DNA of 64,000 nucleotides from Pontimonas sp. GTDB lineage: Bacteria; Actinomycetota; Actinomycetes; Actinomycetales; Microbacteriaceae. Positions 35,738 to 45,046 of the stretch are shown one piece after another. Numbering within the stretch: position 1 is the stretch's first letter; each line of letters opens with the position of its first letter. The DNA is taken from contig JAGYJI010000006.1 in the NCBI GenBank assembly GCA_018402295.1, forward strand, positions 248,001 through 312,000, written 5' to 3'. The notes beneath the pieces were generated by a model. That model saw only the letters and a program-made list of their open reading frames with translations. It ran no database searches and was not told where the DNA came from. A program made the translations under genes and the position numbers.

Positions 35738-36906
35738 GTGAGCGAAACCCCACACGATGAGCCCCGCGGGCGTGGGCGGGTGGTCAGATCCGGGAATCAC
35801 CACACAGTTCTCGTTGCTGTTGTGGCGATGCTGGCGCTTGTCGTGGGTGCTGCTGTCCAGATAGCTTTCCCCCAGCTCCCCGAACCTTGATTGTGTTGAG
35901 CGATCCAGGCGGGACTTCAGCTGAGGCTTTCGGTGACATAGCTCTCTTCGTCGAGTACGACTATGTCCCCGGCAGTGGAATATCGGATGCCACCGGGTCG
36001 GGATCGGTGTATGAGTTGCAACTCCTGGGGGACCCACTGGATCTCCTCACGGAGCTCGGACGCGTCTATGGCGTCGAAGGGCAGGCAGGACCGAGCCAGT
36101 TTTTCGATGAGATGTGGCCGGGTTATGTTCTGGGGCCTGAGGACTGGAGTGGTCCCACCCTGAACCTCACCTGGAGTGGAACCGGACCCTGGTACTACAG
36201 CAACCCTGCTGCCTATCAGGAGCCCACCTGTCGGGAGATTCTCCCGGAGGAGGGCTCTGAGGACCTCGGCGGCTTTGAGTGTGAAAACCCTGAACCCAGT
36301 GGTCCTTTGCCCAGTCTTGACTGAGGCCACACGGATGGCCGTGGATTTACTCCAGAAATCGGGGCTTGACGTCACCGAGTCGGACATCACGGTGCTGGCT
36401 AATGATGACTGGGGGGTTGGCCTGAGCGCCATCCAACAACTCGATGGTGTGGACACAGCCCTGGAATGGAGTGTGTTCTTTGGTCCAGGGCCAACTCTGG
36501 CCTCGGTGTCGGGTCACGCGGCAACCCCGGTATCTCGCGGAGAATTCAGCACGGTGAGTCCTCTGGCTGCCGTGGAAAGACTTGCCTCTGGTCAGTGGTG
36601 GGGAAGCCCAGCACCCCTGTATCACTCGGGCTTTGACAGTGTCTTTACTGAGGGGCTTGCGGTGGAGGAGCCCTATTACCCAGAGCCCGGTGAGGTCATC
36701 ACTCTCACGGTCGAGAGTTCCGAAGAGGCCCCCTGCTGGTGTGGGATGCCTCGGGAACCGCATGGTTGGTCCCCGGCTACATCATGAGACACGGGAGCGA
36801 GCCGTGGAATGCGTCAGCGGTAATCTCTCTCGAAGAGGGAGTCATTCAGTTACCTAAACCCATGATGGTCGACATCATGCCCCTGCCCGAAGGAGAGCAA
36901 TCATGA
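35738..36906 (+). CDS. Membrane-anchored secreted protein of unknown function (three frame errors)
   Basis: Three overlapping frames form one protein. The first encodes a charged N-terminus and a single anchor (VLVAVVAMLALVVGAAVQIA). The second encodes an extracytoplasmic domain with YDYVPGSGISDATGSGS. The third encodes a domain with MAVDLLQKSGLDVTESDITV and ALEWSVFFGPG. Adding a C at 35869-35873, removing a base near 36310 and adding a C at 36729-36733 joins all parts into 389 residues, ending PLPEGEQS. The stop overlaps the next ATG as ATGA. I recall long anchored proteins of this general type in Microbacteriaceae, without known function. Confidence 0.68.
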
Positions 36907-37862
36907 CAACTCGGAAACTTGGACCCTGGAGTGTGTTCCCGATTGGTTTGGGGTGCATGAACGTGTCCTGGCCAAGGGGTGCTGCCGTGGAGGAAGAGAC
37001 CCGGAGAGCCAGCGCAACACCGGGGATTCAGGCGGGACTCGACGCGGGGGTGACCCTGCTGGACACAGCCGACATTTATGCACCCGCGTGGAACCAGGTG
37101 GGCCACAACGAGGAATTTGTGGCACAGGCGCTGTCCACGTGGGAAGCAGACCCTGGCCACAAAGAGAAGGTTCTGATTGCCACCAAAGGTGGCATCACCC
37201 GAAGCGATGGCGAAAAGTGGGGGCGTAACGGGAGCCTCGAGTATCTGGTGGGAGCAGCAGAGCGCTCCCGCGATCGCCTCGGTGTTGAGGTGATTGACCT
37301 CTGGCAACACCACAGGCTCGACCCTTCCCTGCCCTTCGAGACGCAATTTGAGAACGTTCTGGAGCTCAAAAGCCGAGGGATCGTGAGCGAGGTGGGGGTC
37401 TCCAACTACAACGCCGCGCAACTCAGCAAAGCTCTCGACATCGGTGGTGGCCCTGATCAGGGCGGACTGATTTCGGTGCAGAACGAGTTCAGCCCGATGT
37501 ATCGCCACGATCTCGAGGTGTTGGAGATCTGCGAGGACCACGGAATTGCCTTCCTGCCCTGGTCACCGCTGGGAGGGTCAAAGAAGGTGAACCGGATCAC
37601 CTCAGGTGAAGTGGGCGACTTTGTGAGCATGGCTGGCGACAAAAATGTCACGCCGGAGGCGCTCGTACTTGCCTGGTTGCTGGCCTACTCGCCCGTCATC
37701 ATTCCTATTCCGGGTGCGACGAGGGCGGAGACTATCCGCGATTCGGTGTCGGCTGCGGACATTACCCTCACTGGTGATGAGGTCGACGCCCTCACCGCGT
37801 CCTTACCCGAGAGCTTGCCTCGCTCTGAGGAGCTGGAGCCAAGCCCACCGTTTCGGGAGTAA
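36903..37862 (+). CDS. Aldo/keto reductase
   Basis: A 319-residue NADPH-dependent reductase with a TIM-barrel fold. The catalytic tetrad is visible: D in LLDTADIYAP, Y in the same motif, K in VLIATKGG and H in LWQHHRLDPS. The C-terminal cofactor block IPIPGATRAETIRDSV is typical. It belongs to the YajO/Tas-like general group; the substrate is unknown. ATG 36903 overlaps the corrected stop of the upstream gene, so the two are probably coupled. Confidence 0.9.
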   Translation: MTTRKLGPWSVFPIGLGCMNVSWPRGAAVEEETRRASATPGIQAGLDAGVTLLDTADIYAPAWNQVGHNEEFVAQALSTWEADPGHKEKVLIATKGGITRSDGEKWGRNGSLEYLVGAAERSRDRLGVEVIDLWQHHRLDPSLPFETQFENVLELKSRGIVSEVGVSNYNAAQLSKALDIGGGPDQGGLISVQNEFSPMYRHDLEVLEICEDHGIAFLPWSPLGGSKKVNRITSGEVGDFVSMAGDKNVTPEALVLAWLLAYSPVIIPIPGATRAETIRDSVSAADITLTGDEVDALTASLPESLPRSEELEPSPPFRE

Positions 37863-37865
37863 CCC

Positions 37866-38363
37866 TTAGGTTCCCGAGCTCACGGGGGCTATCTCGGCTG
37901 CGCCGAGAATGCGCCAACCCTGGTCCGTGTTGATCAGCTCGTAGTAGTAGGTGAACACTCCGCCAGAGACTGTCCGCACCGTCACCACGGTGTTGCCGAG
38001 GTCCTGAGGGAAGAGAACGCAGTCGCTGAGAGTGTGGGAGCGCGCCTCCAACAGGCTGGAGTAGCCGTCTTGGATGACAATCTCAAAGACTTCCAGGGGA
38101 ACATTCATCTGGAATGCGGGAGCCGCCCATTCGTAGGCGCCGGCGAAATCGCCGAGCGACAGGGCATCAATCTGGGCGCCAATGGTGGCAGCCATGGCGC
38201 GCTCTGTCGAGATGTCGCAACCCCCTGGAGCGGTCGGAGCCGACGGCGGAGGCGACGGCTCAGCGTCGAGGGTGGTTTCCGGCTCTGATTCCAGAGGCGG
38301 TGATGCCGGAGCACACCCTGCAAGTGTGAGCACCACGAGGAGAGCGCTGGCTGCAAATTTCAC
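37866..38363 (-). CDS. Lipoprotein with DUF4864-like domain
   Basis: A 165-residue exported lipoprotein. The signal peptide ends in the lipobox LTLAGC (cysteine at residue 17), followed by a Pro/Glu/Ser-rich linker. The C-terminal domain, from about residue 55, has IGAQIDALSLGDFAGAYEWA and resembles the DUF4864/nuclear transport factor 2-like fold. GTG 38363 has AAGGAG 7 bases upstream. The function is unknown. It is convergent with the aldo/keto reductase gene, 3 bases apart. Confidence 0.78.
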   Translation of the reverse strand: MKFAASALLVVLTLAGCAPASPPLESEPETTLDAEPSPPPSAPTAPGGCDISTERAMAATIGAQIDALSLGDFAGAYEWAAPAFQMNVPLEVFEIVIQDGYSSLLEARSHTLSDCVLFPQDLGNTVVTVRTVSGGVFTYYYELINTDQGWRILGAAEIAPVSSGT

Positions 38364-38451
38364 GTGTGCTCCTTCCGAGCATCCACACCTTCGCAGGGGG
38401 AACTGAAAGTTTACGGAGTGACATCGTTATTTCAGGGGTAGGTTTTATGGA

Positions 38452-40567
38452 GTGAACGCACTCATCCGCTTTATTACAGGACCTAAGACCGCCTGGGTCA
38501 CGCTTCTCGTTGGCCTGATTTTTGCGGTGCTGTCGTTCACGGTGTTTGCCGCGGAGGAAGTTAACGTCAGTCCTGACACTGGCCTCCCCGAGGACTCCGA
38601 AGTGATCCTGGTGGAGCAGGCGTTGGCAGAGATGCCGGGTTCCGGGGGCACCGCAACGGTGGTGGTTCTTGCCACGTCGTCCGGTGAGTTCTCCGACGAG
38701 GACATCGTGTGGCTGCAGGGCGAATTTGATCCGATGATTCAGATGCCTGCAGGGGGCGTCAACGAGCTCTTCACCGAGTTCAGCAATGTGGAGGTGATGG
38801 GGGAACTGTTTGTTCCGCCTGCGACCATCTCGGAGGACAACACGACCGCCGTTCTCACCATCCCGATGGACGAGATTGACGATGTCGATGAGCAGGCTGA
38901 GCGCATCGCCGAGATCAGGGCACTCATCGCCGAGGACGCCCCGACCGGGATCAACGCTTTTGTGACCGGTCCCGAGGGTTTCCAGGTTGACCTGGCTGGC
39001 GTCTTTGCTGGGGCAGACTTCACCCTTCTCCTGGCCACCGTGCTGATCGTCATTTTCCTCTTGCTGGTCACCTATCGAAGTCCCATCCTCTGGATTGTTC
39101 CGCTCCTTGTGGTGGGGACGGCCGATCTCATGGCAGGGCAAATTGGGCGCAATGTCGCCGCGTTCTTTGATATCACCGCGGATGGGTCGATCACCGGGAT
39201 TTTGTCGGTCTTGGTCTTCGGTGCGGGGACCAACTACGCCTTGCTCCTGATCGCCCGCTATAAAGAGGAACTCCTCACGATCGAAGACCGCCATGAGGCC
39301 ATGGCCAAGGCGGTCAAGGGTGCGGGACCGGCCATTCTTGCCTCCGGTGGAACGGTGGCGCTGGCGCTGTTGACCCTGAGTTTTGCGGAGCTCGGGTGGC
39401 AACCGGGCTTTGGGACTTGTCTGCGCGAGTGGAATTGTGGTCGCCATGATTGCGGCGCTGGGTGTTTTGCCCGCGGCCATTGTGGTGTTTGGTCGAGGAC
39501 TCTTCTGGCCCTTTGTTCCCCGGTTTGGTGACGTCAACAAGTCAGAGACGGGGTGGTGGGCGAAGCTCGGTAAGGGTGTGAGTAAGCGCCCCGTCACGGT
39601 CGCCATTGCAGGAATTGCTGTCCTCGGAGGACTCAGTGCCGGTGCCACCGGCATCACCATTGGTCTTCCTGAGACGGAGCAGTTCCGCGTGAAGCCGGAA
39701 GCCGTTCTTGGTATCGAGGTGTTGGCCGAAGCGTTCCCCGCGGGCGCTAGCGCGCCGACCCAGGTCATTGCGGTGAACGATCGGGCTGAGGACGTTGTCG
39801 AAGCGGCCTTGGCGGCACCGTTGGTCGCCAGTGCCGAAATCGTGAATCAGAACGATGATGTGTCTCGCATCGATGTCGTGCTGGATGCTGAGGGCGGAAG
39901 TGAGGAAGCTTACGGAGCGATTGAGAGCTTGCGCGAGAGCGTTCAGGCTGTTCCGGGAGCCAATGCTCTCGTCGGCGGTGATGACGCCACCCGGCTCGCC
40001 GTGAAGCAGGCCTATGAGCGCGACCAACTCCTGGTGATTCCGCTCATCCTGGTGCTGGTCTTTATCGTGTTGGTGCTGTTGCTGAAGGCGCTGGTGGCAC
40101 CCATTTTGTTGCTGGGAAGCGTGGTGCTCTCCTTCTTCTCCGCGATGGGGGCAGCGTGGTTGATTTTCCAGAACGTGTTTGGAATGTCGGGCCTGGACTT
40201 CAGCGTGTTCCTGTATTCCTTCTTGTTCTTGGTGGCCCTGGGTGTCGACTACAACATCTTCTTGGTCTCCAGAGCCAGAGAGGAATCAGCAAACATGGCG
40301 GGAACTGTCCGCCAGCCCACCCGTCAGGCCATGATCAAAGCCCTGGGGGCCACCGGTGGGGTGATTACCAGTGCCGGTGTTCTGTTGGCGGCCGTCTTCG
40401 CGGTCTTGGGTGTTCTTCCGCTGATTGCGTTGTTCCAAATCGGCATCATCGTGGGTATTGGTGTGCTGATTGACACCCTCCTGGTCCGAACCGTCGTCGT
40501 ACCTGCGCTCGCCTTCATTACCGGCGACAAGTTCTGGTGGCCTCAGGAAGAAGCTGACAGCCGGTAA
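38452..40567 (+). CDS. MMPL/RND-family transporter (frameshifted)
   Basis: A large membrane protein with two repeats of one helix, an extracytoplasmic domain and five helices. It is related to MmpL lipid/drug exporters. The first part ends after SFAELG and the second continues GGNRALGLVCASGIVVAMIAALGVLPA in another frame (cited in part). Removing one G from 39394-39396 joins them into 704 residues, a normal length. The conserved aspartate/tyrosine motif is seen as FGAGTNYALLLIARYKEEL and VALGVDYNIFLVSRAREE. TAGGTT at 38439-38444 lies 7 bases before the GTG (leaderless). The exported substrate is unknown. Confidence 0.87.
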
Positions 40568-40576
40568 ATTTGCCTG

Positions 40577-41368
40577 ATGTCTGAGCGTTCTTTCCGATTT
40601 ACCCACGCCATCACTCGGCGTCCCCCGGTGAGCGCGATTAATGGCCTGCGTGCCGAGAATGTCGGTAACCCCGACATTGATCTGATGATGCGCCATCACG
40701 ACTCGTACGTCGCAGAGCTTCGCCAGGCTGGGGTCGAGGTGAGCGTCCTCGACGCTCTGGAAGAGTTCCCCGATTCGTTGTTTGTGGAAGATACGGCTTT
40801 GTGTTTACGCGAGGGTGCGGTCGTGTTGCGTCCAGGCGCACCCAGTCGATTCGGCGAATCGATGGCCATGGCACCACACCTGAAAGACCTGTATTCCGAC
40901 GTTCGGCAACTTTCGGGCCCAGGATTTATTGAGGGCGGGGACATTCTGACAACAGAGTCGGAAATCTTGGTGGGGAAATCTGACCGCACAAACTCTGCAG
41001 GAATTGAGGAACTGCGCACCGCAGTAGCTGACTGGGGATACACCGTTCGCGAGGTCAGGACACCTCCCGGTGTTCTGCACTTCAAGTCTGACTGCTCGCT
41101 ACTCGATGGCTCCACCATCCTTTCCACCCCCAGGTTGAGCGCCACCGGATGTTTCGAGGGTTACACCGTCATCGATGTTGCGGAGGGCGAAGAGCCAGCC
41201 GCAAACAGTATTCGCGTGAACGACGTGGTGTTTATGCCCTCAGGTTTCCCCGTTACGGCCCAGCGGGTGCGCACGGCCGGGTTCGTGGTGATCGAGTTGG
41301 AGAACTCGGAGTGTCAGAAGATCGATGGCGGGCTCTCCTGCCTGTCCCTTCGGTTCTCGCCGAGCTAG
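40577..41368 (+). CDS. ddaH: N(G),N(G)-dimethylarginine dimethylaminohydrolase (DDAH)
   Basis: A 263-residue amidinotransferase-fold hydrolase that converts dimethylarginine to citrulline and dimethylamine. The substrate-binding acidic motif FVEDTAL is near residue 69, the catalytic histidine is in LHFKSDCSLL near 170, and the nucleophilic cysteine is in DGGLSCLSLRF near the C-terminus. Family members also act on related guanidino compounds, so the substrate is probable, not certain. TAAATT at 40565-40570 lies 6 bases before the ATG (leaderless). The stop interlocks with the saccharopine dehydrogenase-like gene (CTAG). Confidence 0.88.
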   Translation: MSERSFRFTHAITRRPPVSAINGLRAENVGNPDIDLMMRHHDSYVAELRQAGVEVSVLDALEEFPDSLFVEDTALCLREGAVVLRPGAPSRFGESMAMAPHLKDLYSDVRQLSGPGFIEGGDILTTESEILVGKSDRTNSAGIEELRTAVADWGYTVREVRTPPGVLHFKSDCSLLDGSTILSTPRLSATGCFEGYTVIDVAEGEEPAANSIRVNDVVFMPSGFPVTAQRVRTAGFVVIELENSECQKIDGGLSCLSLRFSPS

Positions 41369-42648
41369 CGCTCTTCCAGACCCCAGGCCTGACCGTAGCC
41401 ACCCTCGGATTCTGGCTTCTCCATGAGGTCCAGGAAAGGCTTGGCGTCAAACGCTTCAGGGCCCTGAACTCCAGAGCCTGACCACACTCCGGTGGCAAGG
41501 AGCTCCAGCGCGAGTGCGGGGGCGAGTGCTGTTTGCCAGACGACGCACTGGGAGTCGTAGTGCTCCATTGTCCAGGCGTTGTCGATCGCGTGGTACAGGA
41601 AGACCTCACGGGGAGCGCCATCGATGCCCTTTCCGGTCACCCAGGTCCCCGCGCAGGTGGTTCCACTCATCTGACCACCGAGCGTTGCGGGATCGGGCAA
41701 CACGGCGGCAACCAGGTCTCGTGGTGAGACAGAGGCGACGGAGCGCTTGCCGTCACCATCGGGAGCGGTGCGCACCGATATCGGTTCAATCGAATCCAAA
41801 CCCAGAAGGTTCAGCGTCCGAAGGACACCGATGAACTCTTCCCCGAGCCCGTATTTGAAGGTCACCCGCTTGGCGTCGAGGTATCGGGGAACGAGGGAGA
41901 CCTCTTCGTGTTCCACGTTCACACACTCCACAGGGCCAATGCCTGCCGGGAAGGTGAAGACCTCTGGTTCGCTAAAGGGTGCAGTGGTGAACCAACCCTT
42001 GTCTTTCTCCCAAATCATCGGGGGATTGAGACACTCCTCGATGGTGGTCCAGATGCTAAACGAGGGCGCGAAGATTTCGCGCCCTGTGTCGTCAGTGACG
42101 ACCAGGTTTGCTCCATCGCGAACACCAATCTCGTCGATCTCACTGAACAGGTGATCAGAGGCATATCGGGCGAAAACATCGGAGATTCCCGGTTCAACAC
42201 CCATTCCGACAAGGGCAAGCCGGCCGGCTTTTTCCCACTCTGGGGCCTTCTCGAACTGGTAATCACCGAGTTTGATTCCCGCAGTGGTGTGAGGGTCGGT
42301 GGGGTGGGGCTTGGAAAGACTCATGGCCATGTCCATATAGTCAGCACCTGCCGCCAGGGCACCATCGAAGATGCTCTCGACGAAGGAGGGCTCCACAGCG
42401 TTCATCACGATGGTGGAGCCGTGGGCGAGTGCTGCCTCGGTGACGTTGGAGGGTTGCGAGGCATCTATCTGCGCTGCGCTAAACCTGGGGTGAGTTTCGG
42501 GAAACCTTCTGCCAATCCACTCAACGACAGACTCCGCGCGCGAGACGTCGTAGTCGGCGACAACCACTGATTCGTAGAAGTCTCTCGTGGCGAGAAGTTT
42601 TGCCAGTGCGTTACCGACGCCACCGGCGCCGACGAGGAGTATTTTCAT
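41365..42648 (-). CDS. Saccharopine dehydrogenase family protein
   Basis: A 427-residue NAD(P)-dependent oxidoreductase of the LYS9-like family. The Rossmann motif MKILLVGAGGVGNALAKLLA is at the N-terminus, and the family middle block AALAAGADYMDMAMS and MGVEPGISDVFARYA are present. Bacterial members have varied roles (lysine, carboxynorspermidine or opine-like chemistry), so the reaction is undefined. TAGCGT lies 6 bases before the ATG inside an 18-bp element that is repeated upstream of the truncated quinone oxidoreductase copy at 43873-43890. Confidence 0.85.
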   Translation of the reverse strand: MKILLVGAGGVGNALAKLLATRDFYESVVVADYDVSRAESVVEWIGRRFPETHPRFSAAQIDASQPSNVTEAALAHGSTIVMNAVEPSFVESIFDGALAAGADYMDMAMSLSKPHPTDPHTTAGIKLGDYQFEKAPEWEKAGRLALVGMGVEPGISDVFARYASDHLFSEIDEIGVRDGANLVVTDDTGREIFAPSFSIWTTIEECLNPPMIWEKDKGWFTTAPFSEPEVFTFPAGIGPVECVNVEHEEVSLVPRYLDAKRVTFKYGLGEEFIGVLRTLNLLGLDSIEPISVRTAPDGDGKRSVASVSPRDLVAAVLPDPATLGGQMSGTTCAGTWVTGKGIDGAPREVFLYHAIDNAWTMEHYDSQCVVWQTALAPALALELLATGVWSGSGVQGPEAFDAKPFLDLMEKPESEGGYGQAWGLEER

Positions 42649-42672
42649 GCTCCCACGCTAGTGCTGTGGGGG

Positions 42673-42951
42673 CTATTTTGTCCCTTTCGTGGACACGGCG
42701 TCCACCTGGGCAATACGGGCCATGATGTTGTCGCTCGATCCGCTTCCGGTGATGACCAGGCCAGCTGGACAGTAGTTAGCAATTCCTGTGGAGAGCATCA
42801 GGACTCCGGGGATGAGCAAGAAGAATCCCCAACCCCCACTCACTATTCCTCCGACAATGAGGGCAACTCCCGCGAGCCCTCTGGTCCAGCGACCAGGGGT
42901 CCCGGCCATGAATACCAGCAATTTTCTTTGACTCGCAGACATTTTCTTCAT
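42673..42951 (-). CDS. DUF2892-family small membrane protein
   Basis: A 92-residue protein with two hydrophobic segments (about 27-47 and 50-64) and the family features RWTRGLAGVALIVGG and GIANYCPAG with a conserved cysteine. DUF2892 is often fused or adjacent to rhodaneses (as in YgaP), which links it to sulfane sulfur handling. ATG 42951 is chosen over 42987: a promoter with TTGCGT and TATTGT 17 bases apart ends 7 bases upstream, so the mRNA is likely leaderless. The operator at 42962-42977 fills the spacer, so a bound repressor would shut the promoter. Confidence 0.75.
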   Translation of the reverse strand: MKKMSASQRKLLVFMAGTPGRWTRGLAGVALIVGGIVSGGWGFFLLIPGVLMLSTGIANYCPAGLVITGSGSSDNIMARIAQVDAVSTKGTK

Positions 42952-42961
42952 AGCTGTGACA

Positions 42962-42977
42962 ATACCCCCAGGGGTAT
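42962..42977 (-). promoter_or_regulatory. CsoR/CstR-like operator at the DUF2892 promoter (site 2 of 3)
   Basis: ATACCCCCAGGGGTAT, 7-bp perfect arms around a 2-base centre. It lies between -35 TTGCGT (42982-42987) and -10 TATTGT (42959-42964) on the minus strand, overlapping the -10. It matches the sites at 4122-4139 and 51568-51583. Confidence 0.7.
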
Positions 42978-42988
42978 AAGAACGCAAC

Positions 42989-43873
42989 CTACATGACGAG
43001 AAGCAGCTTGCCGGAGGTCACCCGCGCGGCAAGATCCTGATGGGCTTTTTGGGCATCCTCAAGCGGGTATATCCCGTGCAGAGTGAACTCCAGAGAACCC
43101 TCTGCCAGAGCGCTCAACACGTCACCGGCTCGCCAACGAAGCTCTTCAGGTGTCTGGGTGAAGTGGGCAAGGCTCGGCCTGGTGAGCACTAGTGAACCCA
43201 GTTGGTTCAAAATCTGGGGGTCAAAGGACTCCACCGGACCACTTGATTGACCAAACAGTGCCAGCACACCCCGGGGGGCAAGGCTTCGCAAGCTTGCCTC
43301 AAAGGTGTCCCGCCCTACACCGTCGTACACCACGGAAACTCCGCGGCCGTCGGTGATCTCCTTCACGCGGGAGTCGACTTCCTCGCGGTCGTAGCGAATG
43401 ATGTGGCTCGCTCCGGCTGCCAGGGCCGCGTCTGCTTTGGCGTCGGTGGACACCGTCCCGATGACCTGGCCGCCTCGGGCGCTGATCATCTGACACAGCA
43501 GAAGCCCCACACCGCCCGCAGCGGCATGGACCAGGGCTCGATCTCCTGGCTTGATCTCACAAACACTGGTGACGAGGTAGTGGGCGGTGAGGCCCTGCAA
43601 CATCATTCCGGCAGCGGTCTCCAGGCTCAGGCCCTCTGGAACACGGACAGCTTTCTCTGCCGGCAAAGCCACGACCTCGGCATAGCTGCCCAGGTGTCCG
43701 GTCCAGGCAACTCGGTCCCCGGGGGAGAAGTCGGTCACCCCAGAGCCCACTGAGCGAACTATCCCTGCGCCCTCGAGACCCGGCGTGTAGGGCAGTGGCA
43801 TCGGGTACAGGCCCTCGCGCTGGTAAATGTCGATGAAGTTGACCCCTGCAGCCGCCACATCAACCAGGATGTC
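42989..43873 (-). pseudogene. 5'-truncated duplicate of NADPH:quinone oxidoreductase
   Basis: A second copy of the gene at 43926-44894, alike over 878 bp (42996-43873 against 43933-44810). The proteins differ at about a dozen of 289 residues. This copy lacks the first ~37 codons, including the start of the GroES-like domain. The open frame begins effectively at GTG 43858. Immediately upstream is a TAGCGT-GGAAGC-ATG leaderless-type promoter whose ATG (43876) is one base out of frame; a single extra G would make it start MDILVDVAAAG. So it may be a decaying copy or a shortened expressed protein. The remaining cofactor domain HAAAGGVGLLLCQ is intact. Confidence 0.7.
42996..43873. repeat. Direct repeat, copy 1 of the quinone oxidoreductase duplication
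   Basis: 878 bp aligned without visible gaps to 43933-44810, offset 937 bp. Homology begins at ACGAGAAGCAGC and ends at GATGTC; sequences beyond both edges are unrelated. A tandem duplication with 5' loss is the simplest account. Confidence 0.85.
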
Positions 43874-43925
43874 ATGCTTCCACGCTAGTGGGAAAGCTCT
43901 CGCACTGTCGAAGGTCGTGCCGTCG

Positions 43926-44894
43926 TCAGGGCACGAGAAGCAGCTTGCCGGAGGTCACCCGCGCGGCAAGATCCTGATGGGCTTTCTGGGCATCCTCGAG
44001 CGGGTATGTCCCGTGCAGCGTGAACCCCAGTGAACCCTCGACTAACGCATCGAACACGTCCCCGGCTCGCCAACGAAGCTCTTCAGGTGTCTGGGTGAAG
44101 TGGGCAAGGCTCGGCCTGGTGAGCACTAAGGAACCCAGTTGGTTCAAAATCTGGGGGTCAAAGGACTCCACCGGACCGCTTGATTGGCCAAACAGTGCCA
44201 GCACACCCCGGGGGGCGAGGCTTCGCAAGCTTGCCTCAAAGGTGTCGCGCCCCACGCCGTCGTACACCACGGAAACTCCGCGGCCGTCGGTGATCTCCTT
44301 CACGCGGGAGTCGACCTCCTCGCGGTCGTAGCGAATGATGTGGCTCGCTCCGGCGGCTACTGCGGCGTCTGCTTTGGCGTCGGTGGACACCGTCCCGATG
44401 ACCTGGCCGCCTCGGGCGCTAATCATCTGACACAGCAGAAGCCCTACACCGCCTGCTGCGGCATGGACGAGCGCTTGATCTCCTGGCTTGATCTCAAAAA
44501 CACTGGTCACGAGGTAGTGGGCGGTGAGGCCCTGCAACATCATTCCGGCAGCGGTCTCCAGGCTCAGGCCTTCAGGAACACGGACAGCTTTCTCTGCCGG
44601 CAAAGCCACGACCTCGGCGTAGCTGCCTAGGTGTCCAGTCCAGGCCACGCGATCCCCGGGGGCGAAGTCGGTGACCCCAGACCCCACCGAGCGAATAATC
44701 CCCGCGCCCTCGAGACCCGGCGTGTAAGGCAGGGGCATCGGGTACAGGCCCTCGCGCTGGTAAATGTCGATGAAGTTGACCCCTGCAGCAACCACATCAA
44801 CGAGGATGTCGTTCCCAGCGCAGTCTGGCTCAGAAACTTCGGCCGGGGTGAGAACGTCGGGTCCGCCGCTCTGAGACACACGTATTGTTCGCAT
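43926..44894 (-). CDS. NADPH:quinone oxidoreductase (zinc-less MDR family)
   Basis: A 322-residue medium-chain reductase of the zeta-crystallin/QorA type, which transfers electrons from NADPH to quinones. The N-terminus MRTIRVSQSGGPDVLTPAEV, the block AAGVNFIDIYQREGLYPMPL and the nucleotide motif VHAAAGGVGLLLCQMI are family features; no zinc ligands are present. ATG 44894 has GGGAG 8 bases upstream; the longer frame to 44963 is unlikely. It lies directly upstream of its own truncated duplicate on the same strand and is divergent from pstS. Confidence 0.9.
   Translation of the reverse strand: MRTIRVSQSGGPDVLTPAEVSEPDCAGNDILVDVVAAGVNFIDIYQREGLYPMPLPYTPGLEGAGIIRSVGSGVTDFAPGDRVAWTGHLGSYAEVVALPAEKAVRVPEGLSLETAAGMMLQGLTAHYLVTSVFEIKPGDQALVHAAAGGVGLLLCQMISARGGQVIGTVSTDAKADAAVAAGASHIIRYDREEVDSRVKEITDGRGVSVVYDGVGRDTFEASLRSLAPRGVLALFGQSSGPVESFDPQILNQLGSLVLTRPSLAHFTQTPEELRWRAGDVFDALVEGSLGFTLHGTYPLEDAQKAHQDLAARVTSGKLLLVP
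43933..44810. repeat. Direct repeat, copy 2 of the quinone oxidoreductase duplication
   Basis: Partner of the repeat at 42996-43873, inside the intact gene. Differences are concentrated in the last ~50 codons of the protein and at scattered third positions. Confidence 0.85.
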
Positions 44895-44948
44895 CAAATT
44901 TTCTCCCTCCCTGATTCTAAGTCTGGGTCTCGAAATTGTTTGCCTTGT

Positions 44949-44977
44949 GTTAACCATCCCCACACCCGCTGTATAGA
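44949..44977 (+). promoter_or_regulatory. Probable pstS promoter
   Basis: GTTAAC (44949-44954), 17-base spacer, TATAGA (44972-44977), about 70 bases before the pstS start. The GTTAACC sequence could be part of a PhoP/RegX3-type phosphate box, but a second repeat unit is not evident, so regulation by phosphate is inferred from the genes only. Confidence 0.45.
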
Positions 44978-45046
44978 CAGCGAAACGAGTGTTGCTCTCG
45001 TGACAGTGTCTGCTGTCTCATCAAAGCTCAAGAGGAGAAATACACA

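Noticed and set aside
38260..39768. 502-codon antisense ORF opposite the MMPL transporter
   Set aside because: The sense strand encodes clear RND helices; the antisense product is low-complexity and His/Arg-rich with no recognisable domain.
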